DNA of 64,000 nucleotides from Acanthopleura granulata (Eukaryota; Mollusca; Polyplacophora; Chitonida; Chitonidae), in NCBI GenBank assembly GCA_016165875.1, contig JABBOT010000007.1, positions 10,814,216-10,878,215 on the forward strand, in the 5' to 3' direction. Each line of letters begins with the position of its first letter. The first letter of the stretch is position 1. The notes under the pieces were generated by a model. The model worked only from the letters and a program-made list of their open reading frames with translations, was not told the DNA's origin and made no database searches. A program made the position numbers and the translations under genes. This document shows positions 46,805 to 58,800 of the stretch, piece after piece.

Positions 46805-49800
46805 TTACATCTCCTTCCCCTTCATCTTCCTTAAGGGCATCACTCTCTGGTACAGAACTTTACCGGTCGCCTCTACAAAAGTGAAGGTCATGTTATAGGC
46901 CGAGGCCTCGACCAATCCGAAGCCGCCCATTCCAAGTTTGTTGGCCCAATGATATTTCAGGGATCCCTCCGGTACGCTGCTTTCGTGTGCCAGACTGCTG
47001 TCTATGAAGTTAGCCGCACCTACCACGAAGTAGTCGATGTTGTAACCCTCCAAACTGTGTTCAAAATGCTGAAAAACCATCGATTCATTGACTGTTTGAA
47101 AGTTTGTCTCATAAATACTTGATCTGATTATCAATAAATCACGCTTCTTCCTCGGTAACTTAAAAATTACACAGTGAGACAGTACGAGAATACAATGGCC
47201 ATCTCTTGATTGTTTCTATACACTATAATACTACCTTTACCAAAAAGTGTATTTGCCAAAAGCATGCAGCAACCCATTTATTAATATCGAAGGCCCCTCA
47301 TGTGATGTGTCTGAACACCAGAACAGAAATTTTCTACTTAGTGGACGTGATCATGGTAAAGATTTCGACAGTGATAGTTTTCCGCAGGAAATTCTCCGTC
47401 CAAGCAGCATGTCAATTAAATGCAACACACACATGCAGCTTTTGCCTATTTGCTCTGGTTTTCCAGGTCTGTAATATGCGACTTTTGGGAGGATTTATCC
47501 ACGATTTCGAAATTTATCTAGATTGATCGTATTCTAATGTTGCGAATTTCACAGCAGGTAATGTTTAGTCCACGAGCTATATCAGAATATGGTGTAAACG
47601 CGTGCGAACTGACCCACGGGGAAAAAACACCCTACTGACAATCCATTCCCAGCTATATTATATTTATATATATATATATTGAACCATTGACAAATTCCAG
47701 ATAGTGTTTGGCAGTGTGATATGTTTGCTATTGTCCCTATTTTTTAATATGTCCTGTATATATTTCTACCCTTTTTTTCACATTTTCGATTTTAACAGTA
47801 TGTGGGCCGAGGGCGATGACCGATATATGCATTCAGAATCGGCCTCACAGCAAGATGAAATTTCATATTCGTTTACATTTTCAGGTGTTTTTCATGCTTA
47901 GTGCGAATTCTTATACGCGCCAGCGGACAGATTTTGATCCACTGTCCAAAAGCTCAGCTCACTTACCTGCAGGTTATGATCATGTCCGCACAGGTAGGCA
48001 GTCGCGTGGTTTAGCCTCAACAAAGGCATCAGGCGATCCACCAAACACTGAGTGGGTCCGTGTTCGGCCACAGACCAGACAGGGAAGTGACCTGCCACCA
48101 GCAAGTAGTCCGCCCTGCAAGTATAGGACAGCATATGCTTAGGCCTACACTAAACTTGATTTATTTGACTCATTTGATTGTGGTTTTACGCGGTACGAAA
48201 AGGATATTTCACTTATATAACGGCAGCCAGCATTACGGTGGGAGGAAACCGGGCAGAGCCCGGGGGAAACCCACGACCACCTGCAGGTTGCTGGCTATCA
48301 TCACATCATGGTGACCAAAACAGAATCATAAACTTCACAACCCTTTGACTTTCTCTCTGCTCTCTTTTCTGGATGTGTAACATGGCTGAAAATAGGTGTG
48401 TAACTACTGCAACAAGACTGAATATCTACACCCACACAAGAGGTCCACGGCTTGGTTATAATTCTTGAGTGAGAAAATATGTTGTTAACCTCCAATACAC
48501 AAAAAATACAGATGTTCAGTTTTGTTATAGTTGTGTGTAACTGTGGCACACACTGAATCTTTTAAGAGCGAATAGACCATGTCTCACTTGCTGGCCTGCA
48601 GAGTTTTGGTGATCCAGTCCCACTGTTTCTCGGCATCCTCCGCACTCTCAGGACCTGTCGGCGGCTTTTGGCTGAAGTCCGAGTCCGTGTTACCACACAA
48701 TATCACAGTGTCGATCATCACAATGTCCACTGTGAGGGATGTACCGGGAATCCCGAAGGTCAGCTTGTAATAGAAATTAGGGAAATTCCTGAAAGAAAAA
48801 AAAAACACCACAAGGAGTGCAAAGGTAATTTTCGGCCTACACAAGCCCGCTTTGTTATTTATCACTTTAACAGCGTGCTTTGGCACAGTGAGCCTTGGCC
48901 GCGTGGTTACGGTCATTCTCGTTATGACAATTTTCATCTCTTTGTATCTCCAGAGATGGCTTTGGTGGGTGTGTATGTTTGGGGAGGGGGGGGTTACATA
49001 ATTAATACAGTAATTATGTATGTATTTATGCGTGTATATGCTTGGGTTTTACGTCGTACTCAACAATTCTGCAGTCACATTAGGACCAGGAGTCGAATAT
49101 TCAAGAACATCACAGCAGTGAAGTTAGAGAGCATAACGGTTGACGTTGTGAAAGTGGCTTAAGGCGCATGTAGTTAAACCCAGGCGAAGGTTCTGTTTCG
49201 CATTTGGCCATGGAATTCACAAGATTATTGTTCCTCATGGCTGGCAAGACGTGGTGAGGGTACTCTCTCGTGTGCTAGGTACCGTTTACATTAAATCCGC
49301 TGGATATTTGTGGTTTACGCTTTTGGAACGGTTTCCTTTGCCAATAAAACCCGCCGCTATTGTTATCGTATCATATACGTGGAAGAAATCTATAATGTGG
49401 CGTTGAAACACAATGAAATAAATAATAAAACACGTGTCTGGGATATCAGTGGACATCAAGTGCAATCTGAATGCGGACTGTGGCCACACTGGGAGGGTTA
49501 GTGTGGAAGTGTGTTCGAAAATTTTAGTCCTTGAAACGCTGTTTCAAGCGCAGTGCAATTTTGACATATCTCTTTGCCGTGTGTTGTTATGGGAGTTAAG
49601 TGAGGTGCAGTTTGCGACTGTTTCGTGAAACAAGTCTTTGCATGTAAATCTGGACGTGGCTATCCATTCCTAAAGCTTCTAAAGTTTTACTCTTCCCGTG
49701 TCCAAATTTCCTTAGAGGATTATGTACACAAAACTTTCTTTAACAAAACATAAAACTAAAACATGAAAAAGGACGGTAATTTCATATATATGTACAATGT

Positions 49801-52800
49801 ATATAGACATATGTGTGTATACAAGCACGATGAAACAAAGCTGCAAGTACATACCATCTGTGAGAAACACTGGAGTAGGCAATTTCTCCTGAAACATTGC
49901 CATTGTGGTCATGATTGCCTGCTACAAAATACCAGGGGTTCTGTAGCGACTCACTTGTAAACACGGACTCAAATGTTTCCTGATTAAAAAACAAACATGC
50001 CGTCAAAACACAAACATACCACCATAATTTTGCATGACAAGTAACAGAGTTTCAAAGTTGAGGAAGTAAGGATGTCTAATCATCTTGGGACTGTGAGGCA
50101 GCTGGTAGACTGACAGGGTCTGAATAAGCTCAATGCGGCACTCTCTGGGAAAGCAGGTAAATGATTTCTGCCAAAAGCCCGTTGGTACCTGATAAGCAAA
50201 TTTAAAAAAAAAAAAAAAAGAGTCTTCGAGATCGCAATGTCATGGGGCCATGATGTGAAGAAGCTCTTATCTACACTCCTACTCCAAGCCGGTCTCTCAA
50301 CACCTCCATTATGACGAGGAGTGTATTCCCGCCATTTTCAATTTCCGCCCAGTCGACACTGCCGTCCTAATGACATTACGGATTACAACAAATAGAGCAC
50401 ACACGTCGTTGTCTGTCCAAGCTCAGATACTCTTCTGACACTTTTTAAGTCAGATTTTGTAGTCTTTTTTCCAAGTTTTCAAGTATTTCCATAATGAAGA
50501 TTCCACTTTTGAGTAGGAAGAACCGCGACCGAAGAACCCGTGCTTTCAAATTCTGGACGATTTCATTGGTTAAATTCCGCATGTGTTTTGACGCCAACTC
50601 CCGGAGGTAATTCTGACCAGTGGCATATCAGAATGAAAGGGACATTAACCAATGAAATCGTTCAGAATTTTGGAAGCACGGAATGTCCAATCACCTTTCC
50701 GCCTTCACACGAATATTACAATTGGAGGACATTCATTCATTGTCACACGTGTATATCGTGGGCCTATTACAACATTAACGTTGAGAAACAAAGTCGCTAC
50801 GTCACCCATGAAAATGAAAGGAAGTTTTAACATTGGCGGTTGTCTTCACAACATTATCGGTCGCTCTAATGATGTCGGTAGTGATGCAATATCGGTTGCT
50901 TTTGATATTTACTACCTACATTATACGAAACAACAAGGCCCTTATACCATAAAGAAATTGTGTATGTACCTTAAATCTCGGGTCATTCACATCCTTTACT
51001 CCGTCATAGTAAAAGTTGTCACCCAAGGCTAGGTTGAACTGGCTTCCAAAATCCTGGGTAACTTTTCCCAACTGGTGAGCGACGGCTGTTTCAACAAGTG
51101 TTCTGTATGGAAAGTCGGGGAGCCCACCCCAATCTCCAAGAACGGCAAACTTCAGGCTGCTACCGGACGCCAGCACAACTCCTACGTACAGATTTCAGAA
51201 ATAAAAACACTTTCTGACATAACTGATACAAAGCGATATCTATAAAGTAACTATCTGATAAGCATTTTGGAAATTACAGAATATGAGGAAGAATAAAAAT
51301 TGAGGACTGTGATCTTCGTGTGCTTTTGAGTTTTCATACCTTGCAATAATGAGGAACCTACTCCGCCCAAATCAACTCGGGCCCAAACTGTGTATGTAGT
51401 CTGTTGTTAATTTCTGCCTTTGCTATGAAGATCTGCAGGCAAAGTGAATGGTAATGTAGTATTCAAATGTCACCGGAGAACAACAGTCGGTCCCACTTTG
51501 GCCAGAGCCCACATTGCGCGGGAAAGGTGCCTCAGTGACCTTCAGTAATTTGGTGACACGTCTATATGTATATGCAACTACATTATTTCTGAAAGTGAAT
51601 ATGACGTGAGCCACTATAAATCTGAACTAATTTCCAGAGAATATTTCCTTGAAAACAATCTACAACGTCAATGTCAACATAAATAACTAGCCACTCATTT
51701 GGTGGTATAGCCATTTAGCACGGCGTCACGTAACTTAGGAGCTCACCTGTATCATCGGTACTAAATGTCGCGCAGTCTCTCGTGGTTGGGTGAAAACTAT
51801 CCACTTCTAAGCAACATGCGTCGAGGATACCGCCCAAGACATCACAAATTTTATCGATAAAAGTCCTCGGTCAGAAAGTCGACATCTTAGAACCCGAAAC
51901 AGATTGTAACTCTTGCGGCGCTTACGCGCCACTCGGAAAAGCGAGAAGTACATTATTGCAATTGTTACGAACTCCGTCTTTGAAATATTGTATTACATTT
52001 TTTTTTATTTATTTTTGCGATAACCGGGTCAGTGTCTCACCTAGATTTTCACTGCTGTATACGTTATACCATGCACTGTTATTCAGTGGAGCGTTCTCTA
52101 AATTTCTGTGTTCATGAGTTTCGTGTCATTGAACACAGCGCACATACTGGAAAGATGTTCTTGTGTTGTAAACATGTCTAAGATCAAACTATCCAGACTT
52201 TTCTTCACGTTAGTGTATAATTATCAGTTACCAAGTTGAAAAGGTGCGGTCATATTTACTCCAGTCCACTTGAGAAGATTTTGGCAGGGATTATTACTGG
52301 AGATTCCGCTTTCACGCCATTCGACATATGTCAATTTGTATTTTTCTGTACGTATAACTTTGTCAGCTCGTGTCTCGTATTTTTCTGAGACGTTCTTTTG
52401 GAGCTTGATTCGCTAATTGTCTCTTTGTGCGATTACGTAATTTTCATTCCAGTTTTACACTGGAAGTGATTTCAAGTCCGAGGATTGAAACATACATCGC
52501 CACCTCGGCATTACGGACGTCATCGTCTACCAGTCCGCCCTGGGAGGTGCACCTAGATGGGCGATTGGATACAAATCATCGTCAGCGTGCCGTATACTGT
52601 TCGCCACTTGGTGGCCTTACCGAATGACAACACCATCCCTCTCATGTAATAACCAGCGTTTGACCTATGAATTTCATCTGGAAAAACTGGTGCAGCCGGC
52701 GGAAGAGTTTTCATTTTCCATTATCATTATTCGGCAAAGACTTTGAAATAAGTGAAAATTTCATATATTAAATAATTAGTTAAAATAATTTTCGGTGCGG

Positions 52801-54942
52801 GGGGGGTAAATGACCTGCGGACGATGACGGGAAACAAGGAATCAAGTGGTTATTGCGCAGAATATCCTCCGATTAGGAGACAATACAGCATGTGTGGGAC
52901 GAGACTGGCAGGAGAATCGCTGGTCCTTGAGCAGAAGCTCATTTTGTGGCGAGTATGGTCACAGATACCGCATTGTTCATCGTTTTCCCTCAGAGTCTAC
53001 GACTGATTGTTGTGAACAAATCGTGGCCTCCTACGAGATACTGAATTTCACCGGCTACTATGCTGCGTGTAGGCGTGTAAGAATTTACGGATTTCACGAA
53101 GCAATTGGTAATGTCCACTGCTAGCTAAAACTAGACATATACCCACATTCTGTTTTTCCGTTGCAGTCAGTTTTGACTTTGCAGATTTGACAGTTCGCAA
53201 TAGTCGACTACTATACCTTCATCAATGAGATGTAAAATGCCGTTTTGGTCATGCGTTTCTAATGATTTTCAGTATACAAACAATGCTGGTATAATTTAAA
53301 ACAGGGAGAAATTGAAAAGAAGAAAACTGTGCAGATCCACAGTAGATCTGAATGATTGCGTGATACAAAATCTTTATAGCAAACGCAGTTCGCAACTGTG
53401 ACCCAAAGGTAACGCGAAATGAGCTTTTCAGGCAATCCATAGGTCTGCATATGAAGAATAAAAAGAAAATGTGGTTATGACCAGAGAATTTTTTAAATGT
53501 CAAAGAATGTGAATTGAGACAATTTTGAATTCATGATAAGTTTGTGTGTAAGCTATGTCATAATCAGCGGTGATAATAAGAAAAATAAAAGAAACTTGAG
53601 ACGATATTTTAAAGTTAGATATGATCTAGTTTCCTACTATGACAGGTAGTGAACAAATGCCGCCAGCACATACGCCGAACTCAGGCTTTACTACAGACTG
53701 ACAACTGCGAATACTCACGAAAACTTATTTGTTTTCCCCTTTCTGCAGATTTTGCCAACGGCTAGTATACAAATGGAAAAGCTGTCCTTAATATGAGTGG
53801 TTAGCATCGTGGGTCTGCACTGTATTTATACTCACACTGTATGAAGCCCCGAATTCATCACAGACGATCATATCACGTAGACAACAATTACAATAGATTA
53901 TGTCCTTATTTAGTGTTCTGACATTTAATGGTCGACCCAAAAGACAGATATCAGATACTGAATACAGAGGGAGAACATTTACATGCACCAGTATGGCTTG
54001 TTGACATTCTCAACTGAAAGTCACTACTAAGCTGGCTACAGTGCTAGACAGTGACTCCCACATAGATACAAGTCATTGTTGAAAACATGAAGATTAGGGG
54101 AGGCCATTCTATTTGATCAATGACGCGATATCTACAAACGAAACTCTTTTCCACCCTTCAGAGCTTAAACTTCGATTGGCAAAAATGCTGCATTGCAGTT
54201 CGACTTTTCGATGCGATGTGTATCTTCTTGAACAACGGTTATTTTTTTTATCTCTTTCTTAAGAAAAAATATCATCGTGCAGAAACCTGAGTACGCTGAG
54301 TAAAGTGGCAGAAATACCTAATCGTAAAACACACGCGGCCTTAGCCCCCCCACCTCCAATTTTGGGGGAATGGTGTGAATCTAGGCCAGACCTTCAAATC
54401 AGAAAAGCTCGCAGTGTCCAGAATGGTTGGCTCAATTAAAGCACTGGTGCTAATGGTAGCTACGCCTTACAAATTATTTATTTATTTAATATCATCGGTG
54501 TTTTACGCCGTACTCAAGAATATTTCAGTTATACGACGAGTCGGAGTAAACGGGGTGGGGGCCGGGGGAAACCAATGGCCATCCGCGGGTTACTGGCGGA
54601 CTTTCCCACTGTACAGCCGGAAAGGAAGAGAGCATGCAGGACTTCAACTCACAGCTGCCGCATTGGTGAGAGGCAACTGACTCATTACGCCACGCTGGCG
54701 TGCTAGCTCCCTCTCCCAAAAGGTTTTGTGTCAATAAGTAGTAATGGTTTTAATGTTATTAGGGCTATACTTTATACTGCTAATGAGTGATCTACGGTGA
54801 TCGTACATCAAAAAAATTTTACAAATTGCTCTGTAGTCAGAGATTTCACAGCCTGGTGAACAATTTTGTTCAGATATTTACCTGAACAGAACGTTAAACC
54901 CAAAGAAGTCAGCACCAACGCTGTCACTTTGACACCCGCCAT
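46805..54942 (-). CDS. ACP5: Tartrate-resistant acid phosphatase type 5-like, copy B, complete, 6 exons, 335 aa
   Basis: Exons in transcript order: 54942-54882, 51178-50970, 49979-49855, 48788-48588, 48114-47967, 47068-46805 (stop TAA). Total 1008 nt, all GT..AG, phases continuous. Residues 1-20 ([20 protein letters not shown]) form the signal peptide. The five metal-site blocks are intact: [42 protein letters not shown] and CGHDHNLQ. The exposed loop of TRAPs, cut in the mammalian enzyme for activation, corresponds to [17 protein letters not shown] in exon 4. The last exon has [19 protein letters not shown] and a basic tail (LRKMKGKEM) longer than in copy A. Exons 3, 4 and 5 are 125, 201 and 148 nt in both copies, and exon 5 products match at about 37 of 50 residues by eye. 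The acceptor of exon 2 (AG at 51180-51179) was chosen because only it keeps the frame. Confidence 0.96.
48157..48295 (-). mobile_element. SINE family I fragment, minus strand, in intron 4 of TRAP copy B
   Basis: TTGATTTATTTGACTCATTT, GATATTTCACTTATATAACG, ATTACGGTGGGAGGAAACCG and CTGCAGGTTGCTGG are typical; the tRNA-like half is missing. Confidence 0.9.
49010..49095 (-). mobile_element. SINE family III fragment in intron 3 of TRAP copy B
   Basis: GCTTGGGTTTTACGTCGTAC and TCAACAATTCTGCAGTCACA match the 3' part of the element at 34005-34395. Confidence 0.6.
49300..49435 (+). mobile_element. SINE 3'-end fragment in intron 3 of TRAP copy B
   Basis: GTGGTTTACGCTTTTGGAAC and TGTGGCGTTGAAACACAATG followed by AAATAAATAATAAAA form a SINE-like 3' end similar to 41855-41972. 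Confidence 0.45.
50540..50679. mobile_element. MITE-like foldback element, 140 bp, in intron 2 of TRAP copy B
   Basis: The left arm GTGCTTTCAAATTCTGGACG + ATTTCATTGGTTAA is mirrored by the right arm (TTAACCAATGAAATCGTTCA + GAATTTTGGAAGCAC), giving inverted ends of about 34 bp with only three or so mismatches or gaps. The centre is non-coding. Confidence 0.88.
51955..52640 (+). repeat. Dispersed repeat X, longest uninterrupted copy, in intron 1 of TRAP copy B
   Basis: About 690 bp cover both halves of the split copy at 22900-24015 and include the whole of 28960-29345. It has a TTTTT tract near the left end and CGAGGATTGAAACATACATC on the right. No long frame is kept. Confidence 0.7.
52846..53124 (+). 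other. Unassigned 92-aa frame, antisense in TRAP copy B intron 1
   Basis: The frame (52846-53124) has five cysteines and no stop until CACTGCTAG. The product includes [19 protein letters not shown] and [19 protein letters not shown] recognise no family, and a chance frame or relic of mobile DNA is as likely as a gene. Confidence 0.2.
54472..54717 (-). mobile_element. SINE family I, minus strand, in intron 1 of TRAP copy B
   Basis: The tail (AAATTATTTATTTATTTAAT), TTTTACGCCGTACTCAAGAA, CCATCCGCGGGTTACTGGCG, GGACTTCAACTC (B box complement) and a head with GCTGGCGTGCTAGCTC are present. Confidence 0.92.
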
Positions 54943-55845
54943 TTTCGAAAACTTTGCCAGTCACATGATTTTTTAACACGTGTGTACATCACGTGACACT
55001 AACCAACCTCCAATGAGGGCAGACCGGTGAAAATCTCGTTAAGGCGAGCTGGATGCACTTGCAATAAATATCGATCTGTATGCACATTAAATGATAACTC
55101 CGTGCCGATCTCCTTGGACTTCATCAAAGTGACACGTATGTCTATATTGCTTAATCAGTAGCCTTACTACAAAGATTTTAAAGCCAACCTAGGTTTACTC
55201 AGTTAATGAAAAATTAGGCCTCGGTAATTATACATGTAGCATATATATACTTATACTGTATACATGATGAGCTAAGCATCGATTTTCATTTTAACACACC
55301 GAAATGAGGAAAATGTCGGGGTGAAATATCCCAATGAACAAGGTACCTTCACAAGTAGGTAAAAATAATCAACTTATTAACATAGTCCATGCTGCCTGCA
55401 CTTGCCCCTGATGCAAGGACATAACATTCAATACGATAGGAACGAACGAAAAAAAAACATTTAAACAATGATCGACTTCTCCCAGTCTACTCAACATTCA
55501 AACTGTTTTCTTTAAGGATAGTTCGTAGATCGATTGTCCTGGGATTAATATATATGAAGTGGCATGCATTAAGACGGCATGTCTCCACATGTTTTCTAAG
55601 TCTATTTGGAATATGTTCTGGACGAGAAATTATTATTTTTCCGAACCTTCACGTATGTTAACCACATCACAAAGGGGGTTAGTTCGTCTATAACTACGGA
55701 CTGCTCCCTGTGACCTGAAATGTTTTCATTGGTCGCTGAAGATTTGGCAGCCTTGCAACGACCACAACAAACCGCTCGCCTCGTGTTTCGAAGCCGAAAA
55801 TACCACCGCTGTTGAGTGTATTCGGCTTTTACGAAGTCTGCAAGC
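54943..55845. promoter_or_regulatory. Head-to-head intergenic region between TRAP copy B and SPATA6
   Basis: Only 903 bp separate the two start codons, on opposite strands. It must hold both promoters unless either gene has further upstream non-coding exons. ATTGG (inverted CCAAT) lies at about 55730, some 115 bp before the SPATA6 ATG. No TATA box is evident on the SPATA6 side. Confidence 0.5.
54960..54997 (-). promoter_or_regulatory. Cluster of three E-boxes directly upstream of TRAP copy B
   Basis: TCACATGA at 54961-54968 (TCATGTGA on the gene strand, an M-box-like site), CACGTG at 54977-54982, and TCACGTGA at 54989-54996 (GTCACGTGAT on the gene strand, one base off the CLEAR consensus). 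They lie 19-55 bp before the ATG. In mammals MITF and TFE3 activate ACP5 through a TCATGTG E-box, and TFEB uses CLEAR sites in lysosomal genes. Use here is inferred from sequence only. Confidence 0.5.
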
Positions 55846-58800
55846 ATGCCGAGAAGAAATATAAGAATTGTTGTTGATCTTAATATCCATGCCGTAAGTA
55901 ATGTAGTTCAGATAACCACAGAATGATTACTGTTTCAGTGACGCTTTCAAATCAGTTTCCTGGCGTGGCGATTTCTGCACGCAAAGTGTCACTGTCAGTT
56001 TCAGTGATTGAAATCAACCACCATTTACAGCTGTCATGCAGTCAAACTCAACGTAAGCACCGACGTTATTTGTTGTAGACTTCTAGGCATATCATGTCTC
56101 GTCTTGTGCAAGGCAATCGCGCTAAAATTTCACAATAACCTTGCATATGTTTGTAACCAGTCGTTACACTGAACCGTTTTAATTTTCATGAGGGTGGCGA
56201 AGTATGAAAAGTGCCGTTGATATGACTTTTCTTTTTTCTCTCATTATTTCCTTCTTTTGCCTCTGTCTAAAACTTAAGGCTAGAAATCAGCTTATTATGT
56301 TGTTATCAAGTATTTTTTTTACACTTGTTAATAACAGAACTCAGTTTGTAACAATTTCAGTAAAATATTAACATAAACTAGGACTGTTATCTTAAACTGT
56401 TTGACTCAGTAGTATTTATGGCATGTCTCATAAATCAATATCCCTGACACAAAGGAGCTTAATTCTTAAAGTACTTAAAAATAAATAAAGAACAATTAAA
56501 AAAAATATATATATATTAAAAAAAACCTTGGTGACGTAGGAAAAATTTATTTCTGAAGAAAAAATATGATGAGATATATGTGTATAATCTTGATTTTCAT
56601 TACCTGATATTAGAACAGTATGCATGTAACTATTGTATTCTTTGGAAAATGAAATTTCCTAATGGCTTACACATATTTTGGATTTTTAAAATTTTTTATA
56701 TTTTTTAATTGTTTTTTTTTATTATTAACTATTAACTCTGTAGATTTACCTGCATAGTGATACATGTATCTGCGAAGGGCGAAAACAACACTGGAAACAG
56801 TAAAGCTAAGCAATCTGCCAGCAGCTCCTTCGTCATGTTCGTACTGATCAAAGGGGGTTTCATTGTAGAGTTATGTGACGAGTGCTTTGATTGATCAGGT
56901 TTCATGAGAATGAAGTTTACCACATGCTCAAGAATTTGCACATATCACTCAAATTACTTGTAATTTACTGTTCTCAAAAACCCCTTTGTAGCCTCTCTGC
57001 TTTAATTGCCTTTTACATGTAGTTTTTATTCTTTTGCTTGGGGACCTCAGAAGTCAGTATGGTCAGTTTCAAAGAAAAGACAACACTAGACCAAATGTAT
57101 ATATGTATCGATAAAGAATCCTATTCATTGTTTGAAGAATGTCACTTTTTATTTTTGCGATATGTGATAACCGAGACATCTCATTTCAAAGTAGGCAAAA
57201 ATGCCCACGTGGGGAAAATCGGATGGGCCGCCATGTTCTCAATTTTAACCAATCAGGGGTCAGATATTTCTGCCACCTGAGAAAACGTCTGTTTCCGCTG
57301 TGAAGTCAGCAGTACTTCGTTCAAAATTTAGCCATATAAAAGTAGTGTTAAATCAGCTGTTTTCCTTGTGATAACAAGACAGTTATGATATACTTTAAAG
57401 CCATTTTCAACAAGAAAACTTCAGTGGAATACACTTCGGGTTATTTCCCAGGTCACAACCAGAAGGCCACAATGCATGGCCTGTGATTGTAGTAATAAAC
57501 GGGGTTGTATTTCGCGCACAAAAGAGTGTCTCATCCCTATTACTGAAGAGCGTAGGGTACAGATGGTGTGACAACATGTTTCCTGTTTCTCTAAAATGGC
57601 ATATCCTGTGGCCTTGTGAGGATTCCAGATTAAAGTTGATTTATACAGTTACCAAGCGCGTCATAAAAATATGCCTATGCCAGTTCAGGTCTGTATGGAC
57701 CCCGCTGCTGAAATAACTTTGGTTATGTTTTTTGGTTATATTTTTTGTTGTCTTTTCTTTTAATATTAAGTTATCAAACATGTGTCTTTTCATTCAAATC
57801 TTTTTCACAGTTAACTCAGAACATAATTTAAAAAAGTTAGACTGCATTAAAGAAATTACATTGCTTACATAGTTGAACATTTATTTATATATTTCATTAT
57901 TGTTCAGTGTTGTTTGTCCAAAAAACTTTTGCTTACGTAACAGTGCTCAGATTTATGAGTGGATGAAACAGAAGTGCCCAAAGTAAATGATCGCCCTTTG
58001 TCAGGTGCAATTACTTAAAGCTGCAGACCAAGTGGCAAGGGCTGGATTTGAACACATGGCCTCATTGGCCTAGAGTACATTTGACGTCGAGTAGTCCCAG
58101 CAAGCTGTGATGCTGTTTTAGCCATCTGAACCAGCAAGGCTCCCTGAAGAATTGAAGAAATTGCAATATTGCAGAAATATCCAATGAAGTGTAAGTAAAG
58201 TAAATAGTAAGTTGACAACATAGCTGCACCTTGCCCTGAGTGCATTCCATTGGCACTAGTAAAGTATGGAAATGTGTTTGGCAAGATGTCAAAGTTAACT
58301 CAGGTATTGTATGCTTTTAGACTGAGAGACCTGAATGTCAGGCTTCAGTAACCAGTTGAACACAAGTCAAAATGGTAGTAAAATCGAGACAGATTAGGAG
58401 AAGAATTTAGAGGGAGATTCTTGAATATCTCCATGTGTGTCAAAAGAGCTTTTATCCGTAGAGCTTTTAGAGGACAGTGGAATTTTTGTTGTCGGGAGTG
58501 GCATTTCATTTCACTTCTACATTCGTGTGTAGACTTTGGGTGACCATGTCTGTTTCATTTGCGTGTATCAAGGAAAGGCCAGTAAATGTGTAAAATACTT
58601 CAAATTTCAAAAGATGAAGTTGTCTCATGCACCATTCTTATTTTAAGGAGAAATCACAGGACTGCCCCTAAATTAAAACAGTGACATGCAATCATGAAAA
58701 TGAAGAACCAGTTTTGAAATGTTTTAACTCGTAGATCAGAAGCGTTCATTGATTTCCTGCCCTAAACAGGGAGTACCCCTGCTGCTCTTTTATCTGGGCG

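Noticed and set aside
47898..48134. Separate 78-aa phosphatase-like gene
   Set aside because: It is exon 5 of TRAP copy B with read-through into flanking introns.
48668..49162. 164-aa plus-strand frame
   Set aside because: It lies antisense over TRAP copy B exon 4 and adjoining intron; it is a shadow frame.
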